Source: a bacterium
GTDB taxonomy: Bacteria; Vulcanimicrobiota; Xenobia; Xenobiales; Xenobiaceae
Reading direction: 5' to 3'
Assembly (NCBI GenBank): GCA_017458675.1
Contig: JAFTAM010000105.1
Location: 1 to 34,822, forward strand
Length of the DNA stretch: 34,822 bases
Shown: positions 1 to 7,590 of the stretch, one piece after another
Position numbering within the stretch: the first letter of the stretch is position 1
How the letters are laid out: the number at the start of each line of letters is the position of its first letter
The notes under the pieces: model-generated
Databases searched by the model: none
Seen by the model: only the letters and a program-made list of their open reading frames with translations
What the model was told of the DNA's origin: nothing
Translations under genes and position numbers: made by a program

Positions 1-133
1 GGGCCAGAGTTTTGCCGCTGGCTTCCTTCAGATTCCCCGTCGCCGGGGACACCCTTGCCTTTGGCTGTATCCTTCCCACTGCCGGGCGGATTAGGGACTT
101 GCACCCATTAGAACGTGCGCTCGCTGGGCGCAC
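1..133 (-). mobile_element. Group II intron, 5' end only (truncated by window edge)
   Basis: Read on the minus strand, the sequence from 133 down starts with GTGCG, the conserved 5' end of group II introns. It continues with segments I recognise from domain I of bacterial group II introns: CTAATGGGTGCAAGTCCCTA, then CAGCCAAAGGCAAGGGTGTC, then AATCTGAAGGAAGCCAGCGG. The remainder, including any reverse transcriptase, lies outside the window. The 5' splice boundary directly follows the T-tract of the terminator of the DUF362 gene. That is the favoured target of class C introns, but the class cannot be fixed from 133 nt. Recognition is from memory of the family, not from a search. Confidence 0.78.
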
Positions 134-170
134 CAAAAAAAGGGACCGCCGCAGTAAACGGCAGTCCCTG
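134..170 (-). terminator. Rho-independent terminator of the DUF362 gene
   Basis: On the minus strand an 11-bp stem (141-151 with 159-169, one G-T pair) with a 7-nt loop is followed by seven T residues. It lies about 20 nt after the stop codon of the DUF362 gene. The group II intron begins directly after the T-tract. Confidence 0.85.
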
Positions 171-189
171 AAGTTTTCAGGCAGACAGG

Positions 190-1305
190 CTATTTCATTA
201 CAATCAGCTCATACTCCTGAGTTCCCAGACCGATCTTTTCGGCATGCGCCACGCAGGAACGCCAGTCGGTTTCGGGACCTATCTTGCGGAAATAATCGTG
301 TTCTTCGTGATCCTTGCACGCTTCCAACATACTGCCGGGCATGATGGGCTGCTTGTTCACCATATCGGCGCAGGCAACGTCTATGGCCACCGGATCGGCG
401 GAAGCGAAGAAGCCTACGTTAGGAACTATGGGCAGCATATTGTCGGCATGACAGTCGCAGTTTGGAGTAATATCGACAGCTAAAGCTATATGATAATGAG
501 GGCGTCCGTCCAAAACCGCTTTGGCGTATTCTGCGATCTTGCAGTTCATAATTTCAGTACCGTAATAGTTGGTGGCCGTGATGGCATCCTTCGGACAGAC
601 CGCCACGCAGCGGCCGCAGCCCACGCACTTATCATGGTCGATGTGCATCTTCTTATTTTCTCCCAGAGTGGGGGCCGAGTGGGCGCATATCCTCTGGCAG
701 AAACGGCAGCCAATGCAGAGATTCTCCTGCACCTGAGGCTTGCCGGCGCAGTGCATCTCCATCTTGCCGGCCCTGGAGCCTCCGCCCATGCCGATATTTT
801 TTAAAGCTCCGCCGAAGCCGGCCATTTCGTGTCCCTTAAAATGAGTAAGAGAAATGACTATATCGGCATCCATCAAAGCCCGGCCAATTTTGGCTTCCTT
901 GACGTACTCGCCGCCCTCCACGGGAACCAGAGCTTCGTCAAGTCCTTTGACGCCATCGGCAATAATATTGTAAACGCCTGTGCTCAAAGGATTGAAGCCG
1001 TTTAAATCGGCGGTCTGCAAATGGTCCAGACCGTTCTTGCGGCTGCCCACATATAAGGTATTGCAGTCGGTTAAAAACGGGCGTCCGCCCAGTTCCTTAA
1101 TATAATCGCAGAGCACTCTGGCGTAGTTGGGGCGAAGAGCGGCCATATTTCCGTGCTCGCCAAAATGGAGCTTTACCGCCACATATTTATCTTTGAAATC
1201 AATATCTTTTAAATCGGAACGGACCAAAAGCTCCCTGAGCTTCTTCAGTAAAGAGCGATCAAACTTAACGCTCATATCGGTAAAATAAACTTTTGACTTT
1301 GCCAT
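190..1305 (-). CDS. DUF362 domain protein with two 4Fe-4S clusters
   Basis: The product has about 371 residues. Its N-terminal and middle parts match DUF362-type proteins (KLHFGEHGN, then DADIVISLTHFKGHEMAGFGG). A bacterial ferredoxin-like module in the middle has two CxxCxxCxxxC motifs, CIGCRFCQRIC and CVGCGRCVAVCP, expected to bind two 4Fe-4S clusters. No signal peptide is visible, so it is probably a cytoplasmic iron-sulfur protein; the substrate and electron partner are unknown. The ATG at 1305 is chosen because GAGGAG sits 7 nt upstream and the 16 residues of the longer frame look non-conserved. It is the last gene before the terminator and intron, and is separated from rsmG by a 520-nt AT-rich gap. 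Confidence 0.85.
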   Translation of the reverse strand: MAKSKVYFTDMSVKFDRSLLKKLRELLVRSDLKDIDFKDKYVAVKLHFGEHGNMAALRPNYARVLCDYIKELGGRPFLTDCNTLYVGSRKNGLDHLQTADLNGFNPLSTGVYNIIADGVKGLDEALVPVEGGEYVKEAKIGRALMDADIVISLTHFKGHEMAGFGGALKNIGMGGGSRAGKMEMHCAGKPQVQENLCIGCRFCQRICAHSAPTLGENKKMHIDHDKCVGCGRCVAVCPKDAITATNYYGTEIMNCKIAEYAKAVLDGRPHYHIALAVDITPNCDCHADNMLPIVPNVGFFASADPVAIDVACADMVNKQPIMPGSMLEACKDHEEHDYFRKIGPETDWRSCVAHAEKIGLGTQEYELIVMK

Positions 1306-1772
1306 CTCCGTACTCCTCACCGTCTTACATACTATATATATGTATGTATGCAAATATGTAAACCTTTTTTATAAAGCAGCCGCAAAAAACCTGTTATGGA
1401 CCTGCAACATTTAACAACTAATTAAAAATATAAACATTATTAACAGTTTATAAACAAGGAATATCTATAAATTGGATATTTATACACTTATTAACAAAGT
1501 TATCAACAGATGAATAAAAATTTATCAACAAAAAACCGCTAATGCTGAAAAAAATTAATAGCTTTATGAGCAGAATTTGTCACCAATTAGGCAGCAAAGT
1601 ATGTTTTACAGTTTAAAATAAGATAATTTTTCAATTTTTAATAACTGTTATCAACATACTAATAACAGAACTTAAGGACTTTTCCAGTCAAAGCCTGTTC
1701 ATAAATCCCCGGCGATATTGAAAGCTGAATACTTATGCACAGGTATCAACAACCTAAAATTAAACTAGCGCC
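1306..1772. promoter_or_regulatory. AT-rich intergenic region with a DnaA-box cluster
   Basis: This gap holds no gene. It contains several 9-mers close to the DnaA box TTATNCACA: TTATCAACA at 1500-1508, 1522-1530 and 1648-1656, TTATGCACA (full match) at 1733-1741, and weaker TTATACACT (1480-1488) and TTATTAACA (1488-1496). The TTATCAACA form is the same as in the cluster upstream of dnaA, which supports a shared binding protein. The position next to rsmG, 10 kb from dnaA, suggests an auxiliary DnaA-binding locus or part of a split origin. The promoter of the DUF362 gene must also lie here. Confidence 0.6.
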
Positions 1773-1806
1773 GGAGAAGCTGCAGGCGCTGAAGCGGCGC
1801 TTCTCC
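1773..1806 (-). terminator. Probable terminator hairpin after rsmG
   Basis: A perfect 8-bp inverted repeat, GGAGAAGC (1773-1780) and GCTTCTCC (1799-1806), lies about 20 nt past the rsmG stop codon. On the minus strand it is followed within about 10 nt by an AT-rich stretch with short T runs rather than a clean T-tract, so the call is moderate. Confidence 0.45.
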
Positions 1807-1827
1807 CCTCCCCTGCAGTGAAAAGCT

Positions 1828-2538
1828 CTAAAGAGGATTATGCTGCGGCACGCCGACCCGGCGGGGATAATTCTTGGAAGTAGTCTTCAGCTTTTTAATG
1901 ACGCAGACGTTTCGCTCTCTGCCGTCAAGGTTATATAAAAAACAGTCCTCTGCCCGACCGTGCAGCTTTTCCAAAGCATTTTCGGAAATATCCAGCTCTT
2001 CCTGAATTTTTACGGCCTTGTAGGCTAAAAGACAGCCTCCCACCTTGAGCAGAGGCAAAGCCAGCTCTATAAGGGAAGGCAAAGATGTGAGAGCTTTGGC
2101 GGTGATAAAATCGAGCTTTCCTCGCCAATTAGGGTTATGAGCCGCATCCTCTATGCGCATGGGAAGCGCGTGGGCCCTGGTCTGCAGATTCAAATGAATA
2201 ATCTGTTCTTCTATCCATTTGGCCTTGCGGTTTTGAGACTCAATCATTATAAAGCTGCATTCCGGATTCACTATGGCCAAAGGTATTCCCGGAATTCCGG
2301 CTCCGGAGCCTAAATCAGCTATACGGCTGCCGCTTTTAATAAAGGGCATGGCCCCCAGAGAATCGACTATGAGCTCGCGGGCTATATCCTCAGGGCTCTG
2401 CAGGGCCGTAAGTCCCCTTTCCCTGCCGTATCTCAACAAATTTAAAGCAAATTCATTTAATTGATCAAGCTGCCCGTCAGAAACAGCTATAGCAGGATTA
2501 TCTACAGTCAATAAAATTTTACGAATCAGCTCTTTCAT
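1828..2538 (-). CDS. rsmG: 16S rRNA (guanine-N7)-methyltransferase RsmG (GidB)
   Basis: The 236-residue product carries the class I methyltransferase SAM-binding motif IADLGSGAGIPGIPLA at about 72-87, followed by the acidic strand FIMIES at about 95. This pattern and the length (family about 210-240) fit RsmG, which methylates N7 of G527 in 16S rRNA within the 30S subunit. It lies 116 nt downstream of the parB-like gene on the same strand, as in many origin regions. Here it is split from mnmG by a plus-strand lipoprotein gene and about 1 kb of non-coding DNA. Confidence 0.93.
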   Translation of the reverse strand: MKELIRKILLTVDNPAIAVSDGQLDQLNEFALNLLRYGRERGLTALQSPEDIARELIVDSLGAMPFIKSGSRIADLGSGAGIPGIPLAIVNPECSFIMIESQNRKAKWIEEQIIHLNLQTRAHALPMRIEDAAHNPNWRGKLDFITAKALTSLPSLIELALPLLKVGGCLLAYKAVKIQEELDISENALEKLHGRAEDCFLYNLDGRERNVCVIKKLKTTSKNYPRRVGVPQHNPL

Positions 2539-2654
2539 TTAATTAAGGTAAAACTCCGCAGCTATTTTCTATAAAGTGAATAAAAAGGTATAATAATACG
2601 ATAAATTGCAGTAACAGTATAAGTTATTTTACATTTTATTTACAATTACCCTGC

Positions 2655-3446
2655 TTAATGAATAAAATGTTCAATCAGATTTTCTAACTCTTCTTGATTT
2701 TTAAAGCATAATTCCAATTTGCCTGAGCCGTCGCTGCGATATTTCAAATTTATTTCAACATTCAGGCTGCCGCGCAGACTGTCTATAACCGACTGCCAGT
2801 CGGCGTCGAGCTTATTATTGTCCTTTTCCCTGCGGATGCTGTCTTTTAAAGCGCATAAGGAGTTTATATATTTTTCAGTTTCTCTCACCGAAAGCTTTTT
2901 GCTCTTTATACAGTTCCAGGCCTTAAGCTGAGCTCTGCAGTTATCCAAAGACAAAAGGCAGCGGGCATGTCCGCACGACAAAATCCCCGCTTCCAGGTCG
3001 GACTTTACGGCCTCAGGAAGCGAAAGCAGACGCAGAGCGTTGGTAACGTAGGAACGGCTCCGCCCTACCCTATCGGCTATCTCCTTATGAGTAAGCTTAA
3101 ACTCCATTGATAAAAAAGACAGAGCCTTAGCTTCTTCTATCGGATTGAGATCCTGCCGCTGGATATTTTCTATTAAGGCCCACTCAAGCATATCCTGACT
3201 GTTTAAACTGCGCACTATTGCCGGAACAACCGCAAGACCTGCCAAAGCAGCCGCTCTGGTTCGCCTTTCGCCGGCTATTAAACGGTAGCCATCCCCCGCT
3301 TCGGTCACTATTACCGGCTGCAGAACTCCGTGCAGCTTTATTGATTCAGCCAGTTCATTCAATTTATCTTCATTGAAATCCAATCTTGGCTGAAAAGGAT
3401 TGCTTAATATTTTATTGATGGGAATTTCAATTATATGCTGCAGCAT
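2655..3446 (-). CDS. parB: ParB/Noc-family chromosome partitioning protein (orphan, no parA)
   Basis: The 263-residue product begins directly with the ParB N-terminal nuclease-like/CTPase domain: ILSNPFQPR, ELAESIKLHGVLQPVIV, then GERRTRAA (the CTP-binding GERRxR box) at about 59-66 and ENIQRQDLNPIEEA. A central helix-turn-helix follows (THKEIADRVGRSRSYVTNALRLL), then a C-terminal dimerisation region. The N-terminal leader with an LGRGL-like ParA-stimulating motif is absent, and an in-frame stop with no good start codon lies upstream, so the short start seems real. No parA neighbours it. An orphan ParB-like gene next to rsmG recalls Noc of Bacillus, but Noc's membrane-binding N-terminal helix is also missing. 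ParB versus Noc role is unresolved. No consensus parS site was seen. Confidence 0.88.
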   Translation of the reverse strand: MLQHIIEIPINKILSNPFQPRLDFNEDKLNELAESIKLHGVLQPVIVTEAGDGYRLIAGERRTRAAALAGLAVVPAIVRSLNSQDMLEWALIENIQRQDLNPIEEAKALSFLSMEFKLTHKEIADRVGRSRSYVTNALRLLSLPEAVKSDLEAGILSCGHARCLLSLDNCRAQLKAWNCIKSKKLSVRETEKYINSLCALKDSIRREKDNNKLDADWQSVIDSLRGSLNVEINLKYRSDGSGKLELCFKNQEELENLIEHFIH

Positions 3447-3999
3447 AAATAATTCTTCATAATCGACAGGCCAGAGGGCTCTGTTTACACATTTTTTTTT
3501 CTGAATTTCTTAAAAAATTATTACAAAAAATGGCCTGCAATCCTGCTGTAAGTCACCCTGTCAAGCAAATAATTTCAAATGAGGGCCGAAAATTTTAAGA
3601 TCCTTCGCTTCCGTTAAGAATAAAATAAATTCAAAACTGCATGCTTCAGGCCATTCCCGGTCATGCCTCCGAAAATCTGAGCTAAAGACACCGCTGAGAT
3701 AATTCAATGAGACAGCAAACATATGCGCTTAAACGCACCTTAAGCTTAAAATAACTCATTTAAACGCGATTAAGTAAGTCTACGTAAGGAACATCCAGAG
3801 CCGCATCACATTTTAAGACTCATAACAGCTTCTCATCACCCATATAAGTAAACTAAGGCTATATCTGCCGCTCCGTGCGGGCATCGCCCTAATCTCCCCG
3901 CGAACTGCAGCAACATGGCTGCTGAAAGTTCATTTGTGGTCAACTTACCGGAGTGTTCGCCGCTCTGAAATGGCTGCAGAATCATCTCAAAACGTTTTT

Positions 4000-4145
4000 T
4001 GACATAAATTTGACGTCAATTTCATGTCAAATATGACATAAAATCAAAGTTTATTCAGACATATTGTCATATTTGACAATTTTAACTTATGTCATTTTAT
4101 TGAATCAGACATAAATCATCAGATTTGACATAACAAAATATGTCA
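4000..4145. promoter_or_regulatory. Cluster of TGTCA/TGACA inverted repeats (candidate operator array)
   Basis: Within 146 nt the 5-mers TGACA or TGTCA occur eight times, plus one TGACGTCA palindrome at 4011-4018. Two pairs have the same architecture, TGTCA-N4-TGACA: 4025-4038 (spacer AATA) and 4065-4078 (spacer TATT). A third dyad is TGACATA (4126-4132) facing TATGTCA (4139-4145). Repeated dyads with constant spacing suggest a dimeric DNA-binding protein, probably one controlling the lipoprotein gene or acting on the chromosome. The protein is unknown. Confidence 0.5.
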
Positions 4146-4251
4146 CTAATTCCTCCCCTTCCCTATTGCCAAGCCAATGCCGCTGAATAAAGACTTCATC
4201 TCGCTGAAAATGACACTGCAGCATATATGCATTATGTTTGTTAATGCGCCC

Positions 4252-4311
4252 TGTCATTGAGAGCGCAGGATCTTTCAAACTTGTCCTGCATGTTTTCGCT
4301 ATGCCGGTTTT
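4252..4311. repeat. Degenerate copy of composite dispersed repeat
   Basis: The stretch begins TGTCATTGAGAGCGCAGGA and ends with a 26-nt part (4286-4311) that differs at only two positions from 34751-34776. The composite unit, a TGTCATTCTGAGCGCAGCGAA-like head plus a CTGCAT..TTTTCGCTATG.CGGTTTT tail, is found here, at 34529-34593 and at 34712-34776, always outside genes. Confidence 0.6.
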
Positions 4312-4497
4312 GTTCTGCATTTGACTCGGACGCTTGCTCCTGTGCAGAATAAAACCTTTGGAACGCACATAGGCTTTAAGCTGCTTTTCCTAACTTGACG
4401 ACATTGATTGTCCAAACACTTTTTTTTGTTTTTCAATAGGTATTTATCGGATTTTAGCGGAAAAGACAGCCGAATATTTTAATTTACGGAGACGAGT

Positions 4498-5472
4498 ATG
4501 TTTATAAAAAAATTTTTTCCTTTGGCTCTGCTTTTATGCTTAGGTCTTGCCGCCTGTGAACAGGATCGCGTCAATCCGCCTGTAGATCCCAATTCTCCGG
4601 CTGCCAAGGCTGAAAAAATCGCCGCCGAAAAAGCCAAAACCGACGCTGAAAATAAAGACGTCGAAAAAACGGAAAATCAGCAGCCTGACGCTCAGAAACC
4701 CGACGCCGATAAAGAGAAAGAGGAAGCCGCCGCAAACTCTCCCAGAGAAGATGAAGAGGTCGCCGCTCCTGAAAAAAAAGCTGACAAGGAGCCTGTCAAA
4801 CTGACGGAAAAGCAGATAAAAGAGCTCGCTAAATGCAACAATACCAAACAGAAGGTGACTAACGAAGTAGACTCCGGCGACGAGTGGCAGTACACCACTA
4901 TGAGTGAAACCGAGTACAAAAAGTTTTTGGATACAGACAAAAACATTTACTGGTATGCTACTAACGTGTACAACACTAAAGACTGGAAGATCGCCTCTAC
5001 TCCTATTGAATCTTCAGCCGGAATTAACTGGAACAGCAAAAACGACATAATTCTGCTGCGCCGCAACTTCTGCACCGAAGCCAGCTACAAATACTCAAAT
5101 CCTAAAACAACCATGCACGCGCGCTATACGGGCAAAATGGACGTTTATATCAATAACGTGCTGGTTTATACCGATAAAAATAAACTTCCCAACACCGGCG
5201 ACAAATACACGGAAATTAAATTTGAAAAACCTCCTATAGTAATTACCGACCTCAATACTATCAGCGTCGTTATCCTCTCTAAGGAAGCTAATAACAATTT
5301 TGACCTGGCAATTGACCTGCAGGGAGAACAGCAAATTGTAAAAGATACAAACAACGATTCGCCTGCCTCGCCAAAAGCAGACGCTAAAGCTCCCGCCGCG
5401 CCTCCCAAGGCCGACGCCAAAGCTCCCGCCGCGCCTCCTAAAGCCGCTGCCAAAGCTCCCGCCAAGAAATAA
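4498..5472 (+). CDS. Putative lipoprotein with Lys/Ala/Pro-rich tail
   Basis: The 324-residue product starts with a signal peptide and lipobox: a MFIKKFF basic start, a hydrophobic stretch, then LGLAAC with Cys20 as the predicted lipidated residue, so it is probably membrane-anchored outside the cytoplasm. Residues about 30-105 are a highly charged Glu/Lys/Asp linker. A globular part follows (about 110-280, with Trp and Tyr-rich strands; family not recognised). The C-terminus has near-identical repeats of 12 residues (KADAKAPAAPPK) ending in KK. A basic Ala/Pro-rich tail resembles cell-wall or nucleic-acid binding tails, but no function can be assigned. The gene is alone on the plus strand among minus-strand genes, with GGAGACGAG as ribosome binding site and its own terminator. 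Confidence 0.8.
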   Translation: MFIKKFFPLALLLCLGLAACEQDRVNPPVDPNSPAAKAEKIAAEKAKTDAENKDVEKTENQQPDAQKPDADKEKEEAAANSPREDEEVAAPEKKADKEPVKLTEKQIKELAKCNNTKQKVTNEVDSGDEWQYTTMSETEYKKFLDTDKNIYWYATNVYNTKDWKIASTPIESSAGINWNSKNDIILLRRNFCTEASYKYSNPKTTMHARYTGKMDVYINNVLVYTDKNKLPNTGDKYTEIKFEKPPIVITDLNTISVVILSKEANNNFDLAIDLQGEQQIVKDTNNDSPASPKADAKAPAAPPKADAKAPAAPPKAAAKAPAKK

Positions 5473-5484
5473 TCTCTGAAATTC

Positions 5485-5531
5485 TGACATAAAGAAAGCT
5501 GCTTTTTTTTAAAGCAGCTTTTTCTATGTCA
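5485..5531 (+). terminator. Rho-independent terminator of the lipoprotein gene
   Basis: An 11-bp stem, AAAGCTGCTTT and AAAGCAGCTTT, with a short T loop is followed by TTTTTC. The stem is flanked by an outer pair TGACATA (5485-5491) and TATGTCA (5525-5531), so the local TGACA motif is built into the hairpin. It could also stop mnmG transcripts arriving on the other strand. Confidence 0.85.
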
Positions 5532-5624
5532 TGTCAAATACCCCGCTCTGCAGCCGTGAGCATTCCAGCTGAGAACTGAGCAATCTGTTATTTAAGCGTT
5601 TTCAGCCTCGGCATGACACAATTT

Positions 5625-7487
5625 TCAGAAATTTTTGCGGAGATGAATCATCAAAGCTCTGATATCTGAAGGAGAAACACCGGGAATTCTGGAGGCCTGC
5701 GCGGCGTTATGAGGTCTGACCCTGCCGAGCTTTTCTACCGCCTCTCCCGACATACCGATGACATCCTTATAAGAAATAGTCTCATTTATCACGACATTTT
5801 CCAATTCTGACATCCTTTTGACCTCCCGCTCCTGACGTTCGATATAGCCGTCATAGAGAATCAGAGACTCTATCTTCTCCCCCAGTCTAAGCTCAAAAGC
5901 CGGCAGATTTTCACAGTTCCTCAACATTGACAAGTTGACGTCGGGGCGGTGCAGCAGCTCGGCCAGCGACGGACCGGGACTGACGCTGACGCCGTACATG
6001 CGGTTCAGTTTCTCTGCCATATCCTTGTTTAAATGTCTGCTTTGCAGTCTGTCAATTTCCGAAGCGGCAGCCTCTTTAAACGTCAAATATTTCTGCCATT
6101 GTTCCGTACTGACAATTCCCATCTCATATGCCTGAGGCGTCAGACGATCGTCGGCGTTATCTTCTCTGAGCAGCAGACGGTACTCCGCCCTGCTGGTATG
6201 CATCCGGTAAGGTTCGGAAGTTCCCCTGCAGACCAAATCGTCTATAAGAACGCCTATATACCCTTGGTCGCGTCTGACAATAAAGGGTTCTCTGCCGTCC
6301 AGAAATCTGGCTGCGTTGAGTCCGGCTATAAGTCCCTGAGCAGCCGCTTCCTCATAGCCCGAGGTGCCGTTAATCTGTCCAGCCAGATAAAGGCCCTTTA
6401 TGTCACGAACCGCCAAAGAAAAGTCAAGCTGCGTCGGCAGAACATAGTCATATTCAACCGCATAGCCGGGACGTATTATTTCTGCCTTTTCCAAGCCCGG
6501 CAGACTGCGGACCATGTCAATTTGGACCTCAAGAGGCATACTTGTTGACACGCCCTGCAGATAAATTTCGTCAATGTCAAAACCTTCAGGCTCCAAAAAG
6601 ACCAAATGAACTTCGCGCTCGGGGAAACGCACGAATTTATCCTCCAGCGAAGGACAGTACCTGGGCCCTACCCCGGTTATAATTCCCGAACCGTCATAAA
6701 GAGGCGATTTGTCAAGATTGTTCATTACGGCCTGACGCGTCTTTTCAGTTGTGCGGGTAATATAGCAGTCAAGCTGCGGTCTTGACATATCCGGGTCTTT
6801 TGACATATCAGAAAATTTCAGCGGCTCGCGGCAGTATGACAAAACGTCCAGACCGGAAAAATCGACGCTGTCACGGTGCAGACGCGGACAGGTTCCCGTC
6901 TTAAGACGCCCCAAAGTCAAACCTATGTCTTTGAGCGACTGACTTAAGCCGAAAGCGGGAGCTTCACCGGAGCGCCCTCCCGGGAGCGTCAGCTTGCCCA
7001 GATGAAGAACGCCTGACAGAAAGGTGCCGGAACAAATGACAACCGCGCCGGCATATATTTTATGTCCCGACTGCGTAATGACGCCCTTTATGACTTTGTC
7101 CTCGCATATTAACGACACTGCCGTGTCTTGAATGACGTCAACATTCTCAGCCGCGCTAACAGCCTGACATATTCTTTCATTGTACTTTGGACGGTCAGCC
7201 TGAGCCCTTATAGACTGCACCGCCAAGCCCTTGCCGGTATTGAGACGGCGGATATGGATGAAAGTATCGTCTATGGCTTTGCCCATTTCGCCGCCCATAG
7301 CGTCTATTTCCCTAACCAGATGAGACTTGGCCGGACCGCCTATGGAAGGATTGCAGGGCATGACGCCCATCCTGAAGGGCGAAGTTGTCACTATGGCTGT
7401 CCGACATCCCAGACGGTGACATGTCAAAGCCGCTTCAGTACCGGCATGACCGCCTCCGACAATTATGACGTCAAATTTATGCGGCAT
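5625..7487 (-). CDS. mnmG: tRNA uridine-5-carboxymethylaminomethyl modification enzyme MnmG (GidA)
   Basis: From the ATG at 7487 the product has 620 residues, the usual MnmG length. It opens with the FAD-binding Rossmann motif VIIVGGGHAGTEAA. It also has family motifs such as MPCNPSIGG, GTFLSGVLHLG, RLKTGTCPRL and the C-terminal HRPDVNLSML and GVSPSDIRALMIHL. With MnmE it installs the carboxymethylaminomethyl group on wobble U34 of certain tRNAs in the cytoplasm. The longer frame to 7550 is rejected because GGAG stands about 7 nt before 7487 and the extra 21 residues are not conserved. mnmE lies about 100 nt upstream on the same strand. The gene has many TGTCA/TGACA words, often as Met-Ser encoded ATG-TCA or Thr encoded ACA after TG. 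Confidence 0.96.
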   Translation of the reverse strand: MPHKFDVIIVGGGHAGTEAALTCHRLGCRTAIVTTSPFRMGVMPCNPSIGGPAKSHLVREIDAMGGEMGKAIDDTFIHIRRLNTGKGLAVQSIRAQADRPKYNERICQAVSAAENVDVIQDTAVSLICEDKVIKGVITQSGHKIYAGAVVICSGTFLSGVLHLGKLTLPGGRSGEAPAFGLSQSLKDIGLTLGRLKTGTCPRLHRDSVDFSGLDVLSYCREPLKFSDMSKDPDMSRPQLDCYITRTTEKTRQAVMNNLDKSPLYDGSGIITGVGPRYCPSLEDKFVRFPEREVHLVFLEPEGFDIDEIYLQGVSTSMPLEVQIDMVRSLPGLEKAEIIRPGYAVEYDYVLPTQLDFSLAVRDIKGLYLAGQINGTSGYEEAAAQGLIAGLNAARFLDGREPFIVRRDQGYIGVLIDDLVCRGTSEPYRMHTSRAEYRLLLREDNADDRLTPQAYEMGIVSTEQWQKYLTFKEAAASEIDRLQSRHLNKDMAEKLNRMYGVSVSPGPSLAELLHRPDVNLSMLRNCENLPAFELRLGEKIESLILYDGYIERQEREVKRMSELENVVINETISYKDVIGMSGEAVEKLGRVRPHNAAQASRIPGVSPSDIRALMIHLRKNF

Positions 7488-7590
7488 ATCATACTCCAAT
7501 ATGTCATAACAATGACTAAATCTGCATTTCTTAAGTTGAAAATTTTTCAATTATTTAAAATGACATAACAATGTCAATATAATGTCATTT
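7488..7590 (-). promoter_or_regulatory. mnmE-mnmG spacer with phased TGACATT repeats
   Basis: On the minus strand the mnmE stop codon is part of three direct copies of TGACATT with an exact 11-nt period (between about 7587 and 7558). Nearer mnmG, GTCAT and ATGAC form a small inverted repeat just before the ribosome binding site. An 11-nt period places the copies on the same face of the helix, which fits cooperative protein binding. The 9-mers AAATGACAT and ATGTCATTT also make a perfect inverted repeat across the array. Confidence 0.4.

Larger units (their letters stand above)
3447..4497. other. 1.05-kb intergenic region: repeats and TGTCA/TGACA dyads, no convincing gene
   Basis: Between the divergent parB-like and lipoprotein genes I find no convincing coding sequence. 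The half from 3447 to about 3990 shows no feature I can name apart from expected promoter-containing AT-rich DNA near parB. From 4000 to 4145 there is a dense run of TGACA/TGTCA dyads (separate entry). From 4252 to 4311 lies a degenerate copy of a composite repeat found again near 34.5-34.8 kb. The lipoprotein gene is preceded by GGAGACGAG just upstream of its ATG. Confidence 0.6.

Noticed and set aside
12..344. Open frame of 110 codons on the plus strand at the window start
   Set aside because: It runs antisense through the group II intron end, the terminator and the end of the DUF362 gene; no protein family fits.
4105..4368. Open frame of 87 codons on the minus strand
   Set aside because: It crosses the dyad cluster and the composite repeat, has no convincing ribosome binding site and resembles no protein I know.
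2500..4500. parS sites near the parB-like gene
   Set aside because: I looked for TGTTNCACGTGNAACA-type palindromes in the window and saw none; a computed search with mismatches would be needed to exclude weak sites.
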